From CAUPWF01 sp964367905 (lineage in GTDB: Bacteria > Bacillota > Clostridia > Lachnospirales > Lachnospiraceae), in contig CAYIZP010000003.1 in the NCBI GenBank assembly GCA_964367905.1, positions 1-64,000 on the forward strand: DNA of 64,000 nucleotides, read 5' to 3'. The position numbers and the translations under genes are program-made. The notes under the pieces are model-generated. The model saw only the letters and a list, made by a program, of their open reading frames with translations, searched no databases and was not told where the DNA came from. Shown here in pieces: positions 8,430-17,542 of this stretch (position 1 is its first letter; each line of letters begins with the position of its first letter).

Positions 8430-8468
8430 ATAATTGGGAACTGATAAATTGTTTTTAGGAGAAAAAAT

Positions 8469-9353
8469 ATGCATAAAGTTATTTTAGATTGTGATAATAC
8501 CATGGGTGTGAAGAAGAGTGATGTAGATGATGGATTGACCTTTGCTTATCTCTACGCACATCCAGATGTAGAAGTGCTAGCCATAACATGTACATTTGCA
8601 AACAACTATCAACACGTAGTTTACTATAACACACTGCAGATGCTAGAAGATCTAAATATTAAGGACGTAGACGTATATATGGGTGGGCGTACACCGGAAG
8701 CTTATGATTCGGCAGCGGTCGACTATCTGGTTCGGACGGTCAATGAGAACCCAAATGAGATCACGGTGATAGCGATTGGTTCGCTATGCAATATCGCAGG
8801 TGCCTACCAGAAAGATCCGGGATTTTTCAATAAAATCAAAAGGTTGATTATTATGGGAGGAATTACAGAGCCATTATACTTAAATGGAGTGCTCTGCAAT
8901 GAATTGAACTTTACAATCGATCATAAATCGGCAGCCAAGGTTCTGTATAACTGTCATAATATGTCGATTCTATCTAGTCAGTGTACAAAGGATGCAGTCT
9001 ACTACCTAGAGGATCTAGAAGCCGCGCTGAATATGGAAAGTGACTATATGAAATGGGCGAAGCCTATATTAGGTGATTGGATTAAGCGTAAGACGAGAGA
9101 CTATGGAAATCGCCCTGTATTTATTAACTGGGATTTGTGTACAGCGATTTACATGACAAATCCAGAGTTGTTTGACACATCGAAAAAGGCAATCCTGAAG
9201 CAAGAAACAGATTTGGAAACGGGATTGATGCAGATTGTGAATCCAGAAGAATATCAAGAAGAGGAAATGATTTTGGTTGATATTCCAGATAAAATTAATG
9301 ATTTGGAAACGTTCAATGATTTATTTTATACCATGTTGAAGAGAATGAAGTAA
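8469..9353 (+). CDS. Nucleoside-hydrolase-family protein (IUNH)
   Basis: A 294-residue member of the inosine/uridine-preferring nucleoside hydrolase family. The N-terminal Ca-binding motif is present in an expanded form, DCDNTMGVKKSDVDDG, instead of the usual DTDPGxDDA. NELNFTIDHKSA corresponds to the ribose-binding ENFT region, and INWDLCTAIY supplies the distal aspartate. The family cleaves N-glycosidic bonds of ribonucleosides in the cytoplasm. Its place in a sugar operon, and the longer metal loop, suggest it may cleave a different riboside or a related glycoside. The gene is preceded by a 39-base gap, the second longest in the operon. Confidence 0.75.
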   Translation: MHKVILDCDNTMGVKKSDVDDGLTFAYLYAHPDVEVLAITCTFANNYQHVVYYNTLQMLEDLNIKDVDVYMGGRTPEAYDSAAVDYLVRTVNENPNEITVIAIGSLCNIAGAYQKDPGFFNKIKRLIIMGGITEPLYLNGVLCNELNFTIDHKSAAKVLYNCHNMSILSSQCTKDAVYYLEDLEAALNMESDYMKWAKPILGDWIKRKTRDYGNRPVFINWDLCTAIYMTNPELFDTSKKAILKQETDLETGLMQIVNPEEYQEEEMILVDIPDKINDLETFNDLFYTMLKRMK

Positions 9354-9377
9354 AGCTGCGTTTAGAAGGAGAAAGAG

Positions 9378-10160
9378 ATGTTTGACTTAAAGAACATAAA
9401 ATTATTTGTATTAGATATGGATGGGACCTATTATTTGGGAGATAAACTAATTGAAGGTTCTCCAGAATTTCTTGAGACTGTGAAAAGTAAAGGAAAGGAG
9501 TTTATGTTTTTTACCAATAATTCATCAAAGACACCTGCGGATTATATTGCAAAATTGGCGAAGATGAATACTCCAATTACAGAGAAGCAGATTATGACAT
9601 CAGGAGATGTTACCATTGAGTACCTAAAGTCATTCTATTTGGATAAAAAGGTGTTTTTGCTAGGAACGCCAACATTAAAAAATGATTTTACGAATCAAGG
9701 AATTGAGTTAACAGATGGATATGATGCAGATGTTGTTGTGATTGCTTTTGATATGAGTTTGACCTATGAGAACTTAGAGAAGGCATGTACGAATATTCGG
9801 AATGGGGCGGTTTATCTAGCGACCCACCTAGATGTAAACTGCCCAACAGAGGATGGATTTATTCCAGATTGTGGGGCAATGTGCTCTATGATTAGCCATT
9901 CCACAGGAAAGGAGCCTAAGTTTTTGGGTAAACCATTCAAAGAAACGATTGATATGATCATGAGGCGCAGTGGTTATGAGAGAGAAGAGATTGCGATTGT
10001 GGGAGATCGATTGTACACGGATGTTGCAACAGGAGTGAAGAACGGAAGCAATGGAATCTTAGTGTTGACAGGGGAAACGAAGATAGAAGATGTAGAACAG
10101 TCAGAAGTTGTTCCTACTAAAATCTACGATTCGTTATATGCTATGAGCAAAGAATTATAA
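9378..10160 (+). CDS. HAD-IIA family phosphatase (NagD-like)
   Basis: A 260-residue haloacid dehalogenase-superfamily phosphatase of subclass IIA. Motif I is LDMDGTYY, motif II FFTNNSS, motif III GKPFKE and motif IV VGDRLYTDV, with a cap domain between II and III. Relatives remove phosphate from small phosphosugars, glycerol phosphate or phosphoglycolate. In this operon it could dephosphorylate the PTS product or drain a dead-end sugar phosphate. It lies 24 bases after the nucleoside-hydrolase gene and 13 bases before glpA. Confidence 0.82.
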   Translation: MFDLKNIKLFVLDMDGTYYLGDKLIEGSPEFLETVKSKGKEFMFFTNNSSKTPADYIAKLAKMNTPITEKQIMTSGDVTIEYLKSFYLDKKVFLLGTPTLKNDFTNQGIELTDGYDADVVVIAFDMSLTYENLEKACTNIRNGAVYLATHLDVNCPTEDGFIPDCGAMCSMISHSTGKEPKFLGKPFKETIDMIMRRSGYEREEIAIVGDRLYTDVATGVKNGSNGILVLTGETKIEDVEQSEVVPTKIYDSLYAMSKEL

Positions 10161-10173
10161 GGAGGAGTCGAAG

Positions 10174-11592
10174 ATGTATGATGTAATGATTATAGGAGCA
10201 GGAATTATTGGTTCCTTTATCGCACGCGACTTATCACGTTATAATCTGAAGATATGCTTACTGGATAAGGAAAACGATGTTGCAAATGCAACGACGATGG
10301 CGAATAGTGCAATCGTACACACAGGGTATGATCCAGAAGAAGGAACATTGAAGGGGAAATTAAACGTAGTAGGCGCTAGAATGTATCGTGAGATATGCGA
10401 AGAATTAGGTGCAGACTATCTCGAGTGTGGAGCATTGGTGGTTGCCTGTAGTGAAGAGGAGGCGGAAGCGCTAAAAGAGTTAAAGAGAAAAGCGGACTTG
10501 CGCGGAATTAAAGCAGAGATTTTAGCTCGCGAAGAGTTGTTAAAGATGGAGCCGAATTTATCCGAACATGTGATTGCAGGAATGGATGTTCCAGAAACAG
10601 CAGTGGTTTATCCGTGGGAGGTGGCGAACTTCTTGGTGGAAGATGCCATGAATAATGGTGTGGAATTGAGACTGGGAGAAGATGTGACAGAGATTGAGCG
10701 TCAGACGGACTGCTTCGAAGTTGTGACAAACAAAGGGAAATACAGCGCCAAGTTAGTGATTAACTCAGCGGGATGCAATTCACAGAAAATTGCGAACATG
10801 ATTGGAGATAATCCATTTGAGATTACACCAAGAAAAGGGCAATATTATGTTTTGTCGAAACTTGCAAAAGATTTTGTAAATAAAATAATTTATCCGATGC
10901 CAACGAAACTTGGAAAAGGTGTACTTGCAATCCCGACGACACATGGTAATACCTTATTAGGACCGAACTCAGAACTATGTGAATTAGATGACTTGGCGAC
11001 TTCGAAAGAGGGGCTAAACTTCATGAATGAGAATTTGACAAAAATTGTTCGGAATGTACCTTATGGTGAAATAATTCGAAGCTATGCAGGGATTCGTGCA
11101 TGTGGCAATCATAATGATTTTTATATTGATTTCTCGGATAAATATCGTAATTTTATTCATCTAGGAGCGATTGACTCTCCTGGAATAGCAAGTGCCCCAG
11201 CGATTAGTCGATATGTAATTGATGAACTTGTATCTGAAGTAATACGTCTAGAATCCAAGGTGGAAGTGGTACCATTTGAGAAGCATGTTGTAATGAGAAA
11301 GCTTAGTAATGAAGAACGAAATCAATATATTAAGAGAAATCCTCAATATGGAGACGTGGTATGTAAATGTGAGAAAATTTCTTATCAAGAAATTGTGGAC
11401 GCGATTCACTGCAATAACGGGGCAAGGACGATTAAGGGTGTAAAGAAGCGTGTGAGACCTGGTATGGGAAGATGCCAAGGAGGATTCTGCGAGGTGGAGG
11501 TAGCCAAGATACTTTCCAAAGAACTTGGCATACCGCTAACAGAGGTGCAATATGATCAGGATGATTCGAAGTTAGGAGAGTTGATGAAATGA
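10174..11592 (+). CDS. glpA: Anaerobic glycerol-3-phosphate dehydrogenase subunit A-like FAD enzyme
   Basis: A 472-residue FAD-dependent dehydrogenase of the DAO family. The FAD motif is MIIGAGIIGSFIAR at the N-terminus. The C-terminal BFD-like [2Fe-2S] domain carries CKCEKISYQEI (about residue 397) and GRCQGGFC. This domain order matches GlpA of anaerobic glycerol-3-phosphate dehydrogenase, which makes dihydroxyacetone phosphate. The following FAD protein and the DUF1667 protein overlap by 4 bases each, forming the standard three-gene Firmicutes module. A related 2-hydroxy-acid or polyol phosphate substrate is possible. Confidence 0.8.
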   Translation: MYDVMIIGAGIIGSFIARDLSRYNLKICLLDKENDVANATTMANSAIVHTGYDPEEGTLKGKLNVVGARMYREICEELGADYLECGALVVACSEEEAEALKELKRKADLRGIKAEILAREELLKMEPNLSEHVIAGMDVPETAVVYPWEVANFLVEDAMNNGVELRLGEDVTEIERQTDCFEVVTNKGKYSAKLVINSAGCNSQKIANMIGDNPFEITPRKGQYYVLSKLAKDFVNKIIYPMPTKLGKGVLAIPTTHGNTLLGPNSELCELDDLATSKEGLNFMNENLTKIVRNVPYGEIIRSYAGIRACGNHNDFYIDFSDKYRNFIHLGAIDSPGIASAPAISRYVIDELVSEVIRLESKVEVVPFEKHVVMRKLSNEERNQYIKRNPQYGDVVCKCEKISYQEIVDAIHCNNGARTIKGVKKRVRPGMGRCQGGFCEVEVAKILSKELGIPLTEVQYDQDDSKLGELMK

Positions 11593-12839
11593 TGAGAAAT
11601 GTTGACATAGTGGTAATTGGAGGCGGAAGTGCAGGAATGGCAAGTGCTGTTGCGGCGAAAGAGGCTGGAGTCGATTCGATCTTGGTGTTAGAGGGTGATG
11701 GCGAGCTCGGTGGGATTCTCAATCAATGTATTCACAATGGGTTCGGGTTGCAGATATTTAAAGAAGAGTTGTCGGGTCCAGCATTTGCTGAAAAATATAT
11801 TGATAAGATGAATGAATATGGAATCGAGTATCAACTGTCCTCCAAGGTTTCTGAGATTACACCGGAGAGAAAGGTTACTTATGTGAATTCGAGTGGAGTA
11901 TTCGAGGTACAGGCAAAGAAAATCATCTTAGCCTGTGGGTGTTATGAGAGGACACGTGGTGCGATCTCAATACCAGGCACTCGTGTGAAGGGTGTTTACA
12001 CAGCTGGAACTGCACAGAAGTATGCGAATATCGAAAATGTTCTAGTTGGAAAGAAAGTCTTTATACTAGGGAGTGGAGATATTGGTTTAATTATGGCTCG
12101 AAGGATGACATTGGAAGGCGCTAAGGTTCTGGGGGTAGCAGAGTTAATGCCGTATTCCAATGGGTTGATGAGAAACATTGTTCAATGTCTAGAAGATTTC
12201 GACATTCCTCTGTACTTAAGTCATACGGTAACAGAAATTATGGGGGAAGATAAATTGGAGAAGATTAAAATCCAAGAAGTGGATGGAAATCGAAATCCAA
12301 TCGAGGGAACGGAGAAAGAATTTGAAGTAGATACGCTTTTGCTTTCGGTGGGACTTATCCCTGAGAACGTTTTGGCTCATTCGATAGGAGTTCAGTTAGA
12401 TCCAATTACAAGAGGTGCGGTTGTGAATGAGAGGTTGGAGACATCTGTCCCTGGAATCTATGCCTGTGGAAATGCACTTCATGTTCATGATTTGGTTGAT
12501 TTTGTTGCCATCGAGAGTGGACAGGCAGGGAAGAATGCGGCTGCGGACTTAATGAGTGACCAGAAAGGCAGAGATGAGAAACCTACGATAGCAGAGGCAG
12601 GTGTAGGTTACGTTGTTCCTCAAAAATTTAATAAAAATACTACGGAGGAGGTAACATTTTCATTTCGTGTGAGAAAGCCATCTCAGAAGTCAGTTATCGA
12701 GTTTTTAGATGGAGAAACTGTAATTAAGACCAAACAAAAAAATTTCTTGTTGCCTGCGGAGATGGAACGGATTCCTCTGAAGCCAGAGTTGCTAAATGCA
12801 ATAAAAGAGAATTTAACAATCCGAGTGAGGGAAGTATGA
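11589..12839 (+). CDS. NAD(P)/FAD-dependent oxidoreductase paired with GlpA
   Basis: A 416-residue flavoprotein with FAD motif VVIGGGSAGMASA at the N-terminus, the conserved block LGGILNQCIHNGFG, ACGCYERTRG around residue 117, an NAD motif VFILGSGDIGLIMAR, and IYACGNA near the C-terminal FAD site. It is the pyridine nucleotide-linked partner usually found between GlpA-like and DUF1667 proteins in Clostridia, in the place of GlpB, and probably passes electrons from the dehydrogenase to NAD or another carrier. It starts at ATGATG overlapping the glpA stop. Confidence 0.78.
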   Translation: MMRNVDIVVIGGGSAGMASAVAAKEAGVDSILVLEGDGELGGILNQCIHNGFGLQIFKEELSGPAFAEKYIDKMNEYGIEYQLSSKVSEITPERKVTYVNSSGVFEVQAKKIILACGCYERTRGAISIPGTRVKGVYTAGTAQKYANIENVLVGKKVFILGSGDIGLIMARRMTLEGAKVLGVAELMPYSNGLMRNIVQCLEDFDIPLYLSHTVTEIMGEDKLEKIKIQEVDGNRNPIEGTEKEFEVDTLLLSVGLIPENVLAHSIGVQLDPITRGAVVNERLETSVPGIYACGNALHVHDLVDFVAIESGQAGKNAAADLMSDQKGRDEKPTIAEAGVGYVVPQKFNKNTTEEVTFSFRVRKPSQKSVIEFLDGETVIKTKQKNFLLPAEMERIPLKPELLNAIKENLTIRVREV

Positions 12840-13195
12840 TGAAAAAAGAAATGATTTGTATTACATGTCCAATCGGATGTCATTTGAATGTTGAATGGAA
12901 TGAGCAAACAGATGAAATGATAGTGAGTGGAAATAAGTGTAAGCGTGGAGAGGTGTATGCATCGAATGAGTTGAAGAATCCCAAGAGAATGATAACATCT
13001 TTGGTAAAGATACAAGGTGGGATACACCCAGTATTGCCTGTCATTACAAGTGAGGCAGTTCCGAAGCCATTAATCTTCGATGTGATGAATGAACTGAAAC
13101 AAGTCGAGGTGAATGCTCCAATTAAGATGGGAGACATTATCATCGAAAATATATTACATACAGGTGTAGATATCGTTGCATCGCGAAGTATGTAG
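12836..13195 (+). CDS. DUF1667 protein, small cysteine-rich partner of GlpA
   Basis: A 119-residue protein with four N-terminal cysteines in CITCPIGCHL and GNKCKRG, the DUF1667 signature and a likely Fe-S or zinc site. It is the third member of the GlpA/FAD/DUF1667 module and starts within the stop of the previous gene. An electron-transfer or assembly role is inferred from constant gene association; no activity is established by the sequence. Confidence 0.82.
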   Translation: MMKKEMICITCPIGCHLNVEWNEQTDEMIVSGNKCKRGEVYASNELKNPKRMITSLVKIQGGIHPVLPVITSEAVPKPLIFDVMNELKQVEVNAPIKMGDIIIENILHTGVDIVASRSM

Positions 13196-13214
13196 AAAGA
13201 GAGGTACGAGAGAA

Positions 13215-13673
13215 ATGATATCAAATTTTCTAAATCATGACACAGTAAAGTTAAAAGTAAAGGCGGCTGATAAAGCGGAGGCAATCAAATTGTCGGCACA
13301 ACCGCTGATTGATTTGAACAAGATTAAACCTGAATATGTAGATGATATTTTTGCAGCTATGGAAAAATTTGGACCATACATTGTTTTAATTCCAGGTATT
13401 GCGCTTGCGCATGCAGCAGCTGGAGCAAATGTAAATGAGGAATGTTTGAGCATGATTACGTTAAGTGAACCTGTTGTATTTGGACATGAAACAAATGATC
13501 CGGTAAAAACTGTATTTTGCCTAGGGTCACCAACACCAGGTCAACACGTAGACGTATTAATGAAGATTTCCAAGTTTTTGGGAGATGATAATTTCATCGA
13601 ATTGCTAGACTCAACGGAAGATGTGCAAGCGGTGTTAGATTATTTAATAAAAGAAGAAGGAGGTGAAGAGTAA
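13215..13673 (+). CDS. PTS sugar transporter EIIA (mannitol/ascorbate type)
   Basis: A 152-residue EIIA domain of the fructose/mannitol superfamily. The phospho-accepting histidine is His66 in GIALAHAAAG. It takes phosphate from HPr-His and passes it to the EIIB encoded next. ATG 13215 is chosen; an in-frame TTG at 13176 would overlap the DUF1667 gene and has no ribosome-binding site. The gene ends in a GGAGGTG site that serves the EIIB start, with one-base overlap. Confidence 0.88.
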   Translation: MISNFLNHDTVKLKVKAADKAEAIKLSAQPLIDLNKIKPEYVDDIFAAMEKFGPYIVLIPGIALAHAAAGANVNEECLSMITLSEPVVFGHETNDPVKTVFCLGSPTPGQHVDVLMKISKFLGDDNFIELLDSTEDVQAVLDYLIKEEGGEE

Positions 13674-13966
13674 TGAGAAGATTAAACGTATTAACAGTAT
13701 GTGGGTTTGGAATTGGAAGTAGCTTGATTTTAAAAATGACTGTAGATTCGGTATTTGAAAAGCATGGTATTGATGCAGAGGTGGAACCACAAGATGTTAC
13801 AAGTGTTGCTGATAATGGTTATGATATCGTATTAACTTCGGATGGATTATATCCGCAAATCAAAGAAAAGATTAGTACACCAATTATTATTATTGAGAAT
13901 TTTATTAGCGAACCAGAGATAGAAGAAAAAGTACTACCTCTAGCAAAAGAATTAGCCGCAAAATAA
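13673..13966 (+). CDS. PTS sugar transporter EIIB (ascorbate/SgaB type)
   Basis: A 97-residue EIIB with the phosphocysteine Cys10 in LTVCGFGIGSSL, as in the UlaB/SgaB group. It receives phosphate from EIIA and phosphorylates the sugar carried by EIIC. TAATG overlap with the EIIA gene indicates coupled translation. Confidence 0.88.
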   Translation: MRRLNVLTVCGFGIGSSLILKMTVDSVFEKHGIDAEVEPQDVTSVADNGYDIVLTSDGLYPQIKEKISTPIIIIENFISEPEIEEKVLPLAKELAAK

Positions 13967-14009
13967 GTGGCGTAATAATTAATTGGAAATGAGAAGGGAG
14001 AAATAACAA

Positions 14010-15302
14010 ATGCAAAACGTATTAAATATAGTAGTAAGTCTATTTAGAACACCGGCGATGTTTATTGCCATGATTGCTCTTTTGGGATTATTACTTCAGA
14101 GAAAATCATTTAGTGATGTAGTAAAAGGAACTTTGAAATCATTCATCGGTATGGTAATTCTGACAGAGGGTGTTAACATTTTAATTCGTGCAATTACACC
14201 TCTTTCGGATGGTTTCAATAGCTTATTCGCAATTGAAGGGGCGGCTCCAATCGCAGACTTTGCAACATTCTTAGAGTCATATGGAACTGATGTTGGACTT
14301 ATCATGTTGGCTGGTTTTGTATTAAATATCATTATCGCACGTTTTACACCATTCAAGGCTATTTATTTAACAGCGAACCTACTTTACTGGTATCCAATGT
14401 TGATGATTGCAATTGGTGTTGAGAATGACTTGACAAGAGCAGGAATGTACATACTTGCAGTTATCATTCAAATCTTAGTGTTTACAATCCTTCCACATAT
14501 TTTGAGAAAATATGTGACAGATTTGACAGGACAAGATTCATTTACAATAGGACACACAACAAGTATCTACTGTCTAGTAGGTGTTGGAATTGGTAAGTTG
14601 TTCGGTAAAAATGAGAAGAATCAAAAGCAAAGCACAGAAGATATCAATCTTCCTAAGAGCTTAGCCTTCTTCAAAGATACGACACTTGTTTCAGGTATTG
14701 TAATTATGCTTCTATACATCATCATTGGATTCTTGTTAACAGGAGAGACAAAAGAGATTGTATTTGGAGGACAACCAACTTTCACAGTTGCGCTTACAAA
14801 TGGTATGACATTTGCGGCAGGTATGATTGTATTGCTACAAGGTGTGCGTTTAATGCTAGGTGAAATCGTTCCAGCGTTCAAGGGAATTGCAACAAAGCTT
14901 GTACCAGGAGCTGTACCAGCGATGGACGTTCCATTAATCTTCCCTTATGGACAAAACGCTTTATTATTAGGATTCTTAATCGCTGCAACAACAAACATCA
15001 TAATGGTATTCGTATTGGGTGGATCAGGATTCTTGACGGTAGCGATTATTCCACTTATGGTAGCATGTTATTTCGATGTTGCACCAGCGGCTATCTTCGC
15101 AAACAAGTATGGTGGAGTGAAGGCGGTAATCGTAACAAGTATTCTTTGTTCCGTATGTTTGACAATTATGGTTGCAATTACAATCCCGATTGTACAAACT
15201 ACAGTTGGTAACTTCGTTCAACTATATGGTGGAAATGAGTTCTCATTCTTCATCCTATTAGGTGATTTACTTGCAAATGGACTACATATGATTGGTCTGT
15301 AA
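14010..15302 (+). CDS. PTS sugar transporter EIIC, UlaA/SgaT family
   Basis: A 430-residue polytopic membrane protein of the EIIC-GAT/UlaA (ascorbate) superfamily, somewhat shorter than E. coli UlaA (465). The conserved VPAMDVPLIFPYGQNA stretch (about residues 305-320) and repeated glycine-rich helices are visible. It imports and phosphorylates the operon's substrate. None of the ascorbate-pathway enzymes (UlaD, UlaE, UlaF, UlaG) are nearby, so L-ascorbate is unlikely; the transporter has probably been recruited for another polyol or sugar derivative. Confidence 0.87.
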   Translation: MQNVLNIVVSLFRTPAMFIAMIALLGLLLQRKSFSDVVKGTLKSFIGMVILTEGVNILIRAITPLSDGFNSLFAIEGAAPIADFATFLESYGTDVGLIMLAGFVLNIIIARFTPFKAIYLTANLLYWYPMLMIAIGVENDLTRAGMYILAVIIQILVFTILPHILRKYVTDLTGQDSFTIGHTTSIYCLVGVGIGKLFGKNEKNQKQSTEDINLPKSLAFFKDTTLVSGIVIMLLYIIIGFLLTGETKEIVFGGQPTFTVALTNGMTFAAGMIVLLQGVRLMLGEIVPAFKGIATKLVPGAVPAMDVPLIFPYGQNALLLGFLIAATTNIIMVFVLGGSGFLTVAIIPLMVACYFDVAPAAIFANKYGGVKAVIVTSILCSVCLTIMVAITIPIVQTTVGNFVQLYGGNEFSFFILLGDLLANGLHMIGL

Positions 15303-15322
15303 GATAAAGGAGTGTTAATAAT

Positions 15323-17479
15323 ATGAATGACTTTACATATGCATCTGGGTATTATCCCTATGTCATGAGTAAAGATCAGTGGAGAAAGGATCTGAGCACC
15401 TTAAAGTCAATGGACATTAAGGTGCTCAGAACTGCTGAGTTATTCGGAGCATGGGATATTATAGAAGGTGTTGAAGGACAATATAATTTTGAAATATTAG
15501 ACGAATTTATGGATTTGTGTCTTGAGTTTGGAATACAGGTAATGCTAGGAACGGGAACGGCATCGCCACCTCTTTGGATTAGTCAAAAGCATCCAGAGGT
15601 GAATATTACAAATAATATGGGAAAACAATATCCTAATAATGTTAGCTATTCATGGGCATGTGTGGATCATGTGGACTATCGAACATATGCGGAGAGATTT
15701 ATCCGTGTGTTAGTGGAGAGATATAAGGGTCATCCAGCACTTTGTTCCTATCAAATACACAATGAAATTTCATTTCCCTTTATGCCATTAGAAAGTGGTG
15801 GAGTTGAGTATTACTGTTACTGTGAACATTCGGTCAAGAATTTTCAAAAGTGGGCGAAGAAGAAATATAAAAATATCGATGCACTAAATTATGCTTACCG
15901 ATGGGGTCCATCTTTTACAGTGTTGCAGAGTTTTGATCAACTGATGCCGCCAAAAGCGCGCGCATCAGCATGGGCTAGTGTGACAAGGTGGCTAGATTGG
16001 CGTCTGTTTTGGATGGATAATTTGGTTCAATTTATAAAATGGCAAAATGAAATTATCAAGTCAATAGATAGGAAACACGTGACTACAACCAACATATTTT
16101 TCTTGAAATCTCAGGATCCACTAGGTGTGATCACAGCATTAGACCAGTTTGAGATGGCGAAAGTTGTAGATATTGTGGGATATGATTTGTATCCAAGTAG
16201 CGGAGATAAACTAGAGAAGATGTATGAGTTTTCTACCATGTTTTTAGACATGGCTCGATCGACTTCGAGACCGCTTGGAAAAAATTATTGGCTGCTTGAG
16301 ACAGAGGCTGGGCCGATAAACGATTGGATTCTCGGTCCGAGTAAGAATGTGCAGGCGAGTGATATCTATCGTAATATCTTCGAAGCGATTAGTTTTGATA
16401 GTAAGCTGACCTTGTATCAAGTATATCGCGAACCGTTATTTCAACCTCTCTATTGGGGGGGGTTGGTTGACCTAATGGGAAACGAGAACCACTTAACACA
16501 ACCTGCTAGAGATATTGGAAAATTAGTTGATGGGTTGTCGGCTTTTATCGGAGAGGCGAATAATAAATCAGCGGAAATTGCAATACATATGGACAAAACC
16601 AATGCCATTGCACTGAATGCAATGGAGCAAGACGGATTCTTGTTAAAGGCATTGCGTGGATTTTATCGTTGTATTACAGATAAAAATTATGATGTGGAAT
16701 TTATTACAAACGAGCATTTGGAGAATGGATATGCAGATAGGTTTAAGTTGATTGTAGCGCCATTTATGTGTGTGGTGAATGCCAAGACAGCAGTCGCTGT
16801 CAAAGACTACGTGAAACAGGGGGGGCATTATATTGCCACGGCCAAATTCTCTGTGCTAGGAGAACATGCATGGTATAATGACTACTACCCAGCGTTTGAA
16901 CTATCGGAGGTATTCGGTTTTCGAGCTAAGATGGCAGAAGTATGCAAGCATCCGAATGTTACATATAGGAATAAGACCCAGAAGGGACATTGGCATAAGG
17001 AGTATCTAGAAGTGAGTGAGAATGCAGAAATTTGTGCTAGATTCGGTGATGATACACCTGCGGTCATTAAAAACCAATATGGGGATGGATCTACTGTATA
17101 TTTTGCAACCCATCCAGATGTGGCATATTTAGAGGGGTCATATTTATTATTTGATTATCTAGATGATTATCTGCAGGAATTGGGTATCACGCCCCAGGTA
17201 AAATTGGATTATGCAGGACGAATAAATCGAGAAATTCGTGCGAAATCACTCACGAATGGAAAGCAGGAACTGGTAGTGATTACACAATATGTCCAGAATG
17301 ATTATAAAGATTTCTTTGTAGGAAAGAAGAAGTTGGTAAGCGTTCGTGTAGAAGGGCGGTATGAGCAAGTGAAGAATTATTTGGTGGATGAGATTATAGA
17401 ATCACGACAAGAAGAGGGGTATACTTATTTTGATGTTGAGGTGCTTGAGGACAGAGTTCTACTAGTCATGATGCAATAG
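15323..17479 (+). CDS. Glycoside hydrolase family 42 (beta-galactosidase type)
   Basis: A 718-residue cytoplasmic enzyme with no signal peptide. The TIM barrel holds the acid/base in YQIHNEIS (Glu148) and the likely nucleophile in WLLETEAGP (Glu326). A trimerisation domain with a glutamine-amidotransferase-like fold follows (about 400-630), then a small beta-sandwich, giving the full GH42 architecture. GH42 enzymes release terminal beta-D-galactose, or alpha-L-arabinopyranose, from small glycosides. It is the last gene of the operon and is followed by a hairpin terminator. Canonical GH42 enzymes act on unphosphorylated substrates, which does not fit simply with the PTS and raises the question of what is cleaved. 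Confidence 0.87.
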   Translation: MNDFTYASGYYPYVMSKDQWRKDLSTLKSMDIKVLRTAELFGAWDIIEGVEGQYNFEILDEFMDLCLEFGIQVMLGTGTASPPLWISQKHPEVNITNNMGKQYPNNVSYSWACVDHVDYRTYAERFIRVLVERYKGHPALCSYQIHNEISFPFMPLESGGVEYYCYCEHSVKNFQKWAKKKYKNIDALNYAYRWGPSFTVLQSFDQLMPPKARASAWASVTRWLDWRLFWMDNLVQFIKWQNEIIKSIDRKHVTTTNIFFLKSQDPLGVITALDQFEMAKVVDIVGYDLYPSSGDKLEKMYEFSTMFLDMARSTSRPLGKNYWLLETEAGPINDWILGPSKNVQASDIYRNIFEAISFDSKLTLYQVYREPLFQPLYWGGLVDLMGNENHLTQPARDIGKLVDGLSAFIGEANNKSAEIAIHMDKTNAIALNAMEQDGFLLKALRGFYRCITDKNYDVEFITNEHLENGYADRFKLIVAPFMCVVNAKTAVAVKDYVKQGGHYIATAKFSVLGEHAWYNDYYPAFELSEVFGFRAKMAEVCKHPNVTYRNKTQKGHWHKEYLEVSENAEICARFGDDTPAVIKNQYGDGSTVYFATHPDVAYLEGSYLLFDYLDDYLQELGITPQVKLDYAGRINREIRAKSLTNGKQELVVITQYVQNDYKDFFVGKKKLVSVRVEGRYEQVKNYLVDEIIESRQEEGYTYFDVEVLEDRVLLVMMQ

Positions 17480-17492
17480 GGACAGGGATTAT

Positions 17493-17539
17493 TTCATTGG
17501 GGACGTAGTTTTTTGGCAAAAAACTACGTCCCCAATGAA
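17493..17539. terminator. 22-bp perfect hairpin with GGGGACGTAGT core, bidirectional terminator
   Basis: TTCATTGGGGACGTAGTTTTTT and its exact complement surround a GGC loop. It lies between convergent transcription units and has T-runs in both directions. The GGGGAC.../...GTCCCC palindrome style resembles REP-like elements mobilised by RAYT transposases; no such transposase is in the window. Confidence 0.8.
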
Positions 17540-17542
17540 CAA

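Noticed and set aside
13176..13214. Upstream TTG start for the EIIA gene
   Set aside because: It overlaps the DUF1667 gene and lacks a ribosome-binding site; ATG 13215 gives a normal EIIA start.
13215..15302. L-ascorbate utilisation operon, because the PTS is of the Ula type
   Set aside because: UlaD, UlaE, UlaF and UlaG homologues are absent; the UlaA superfamily transports several other substrates.
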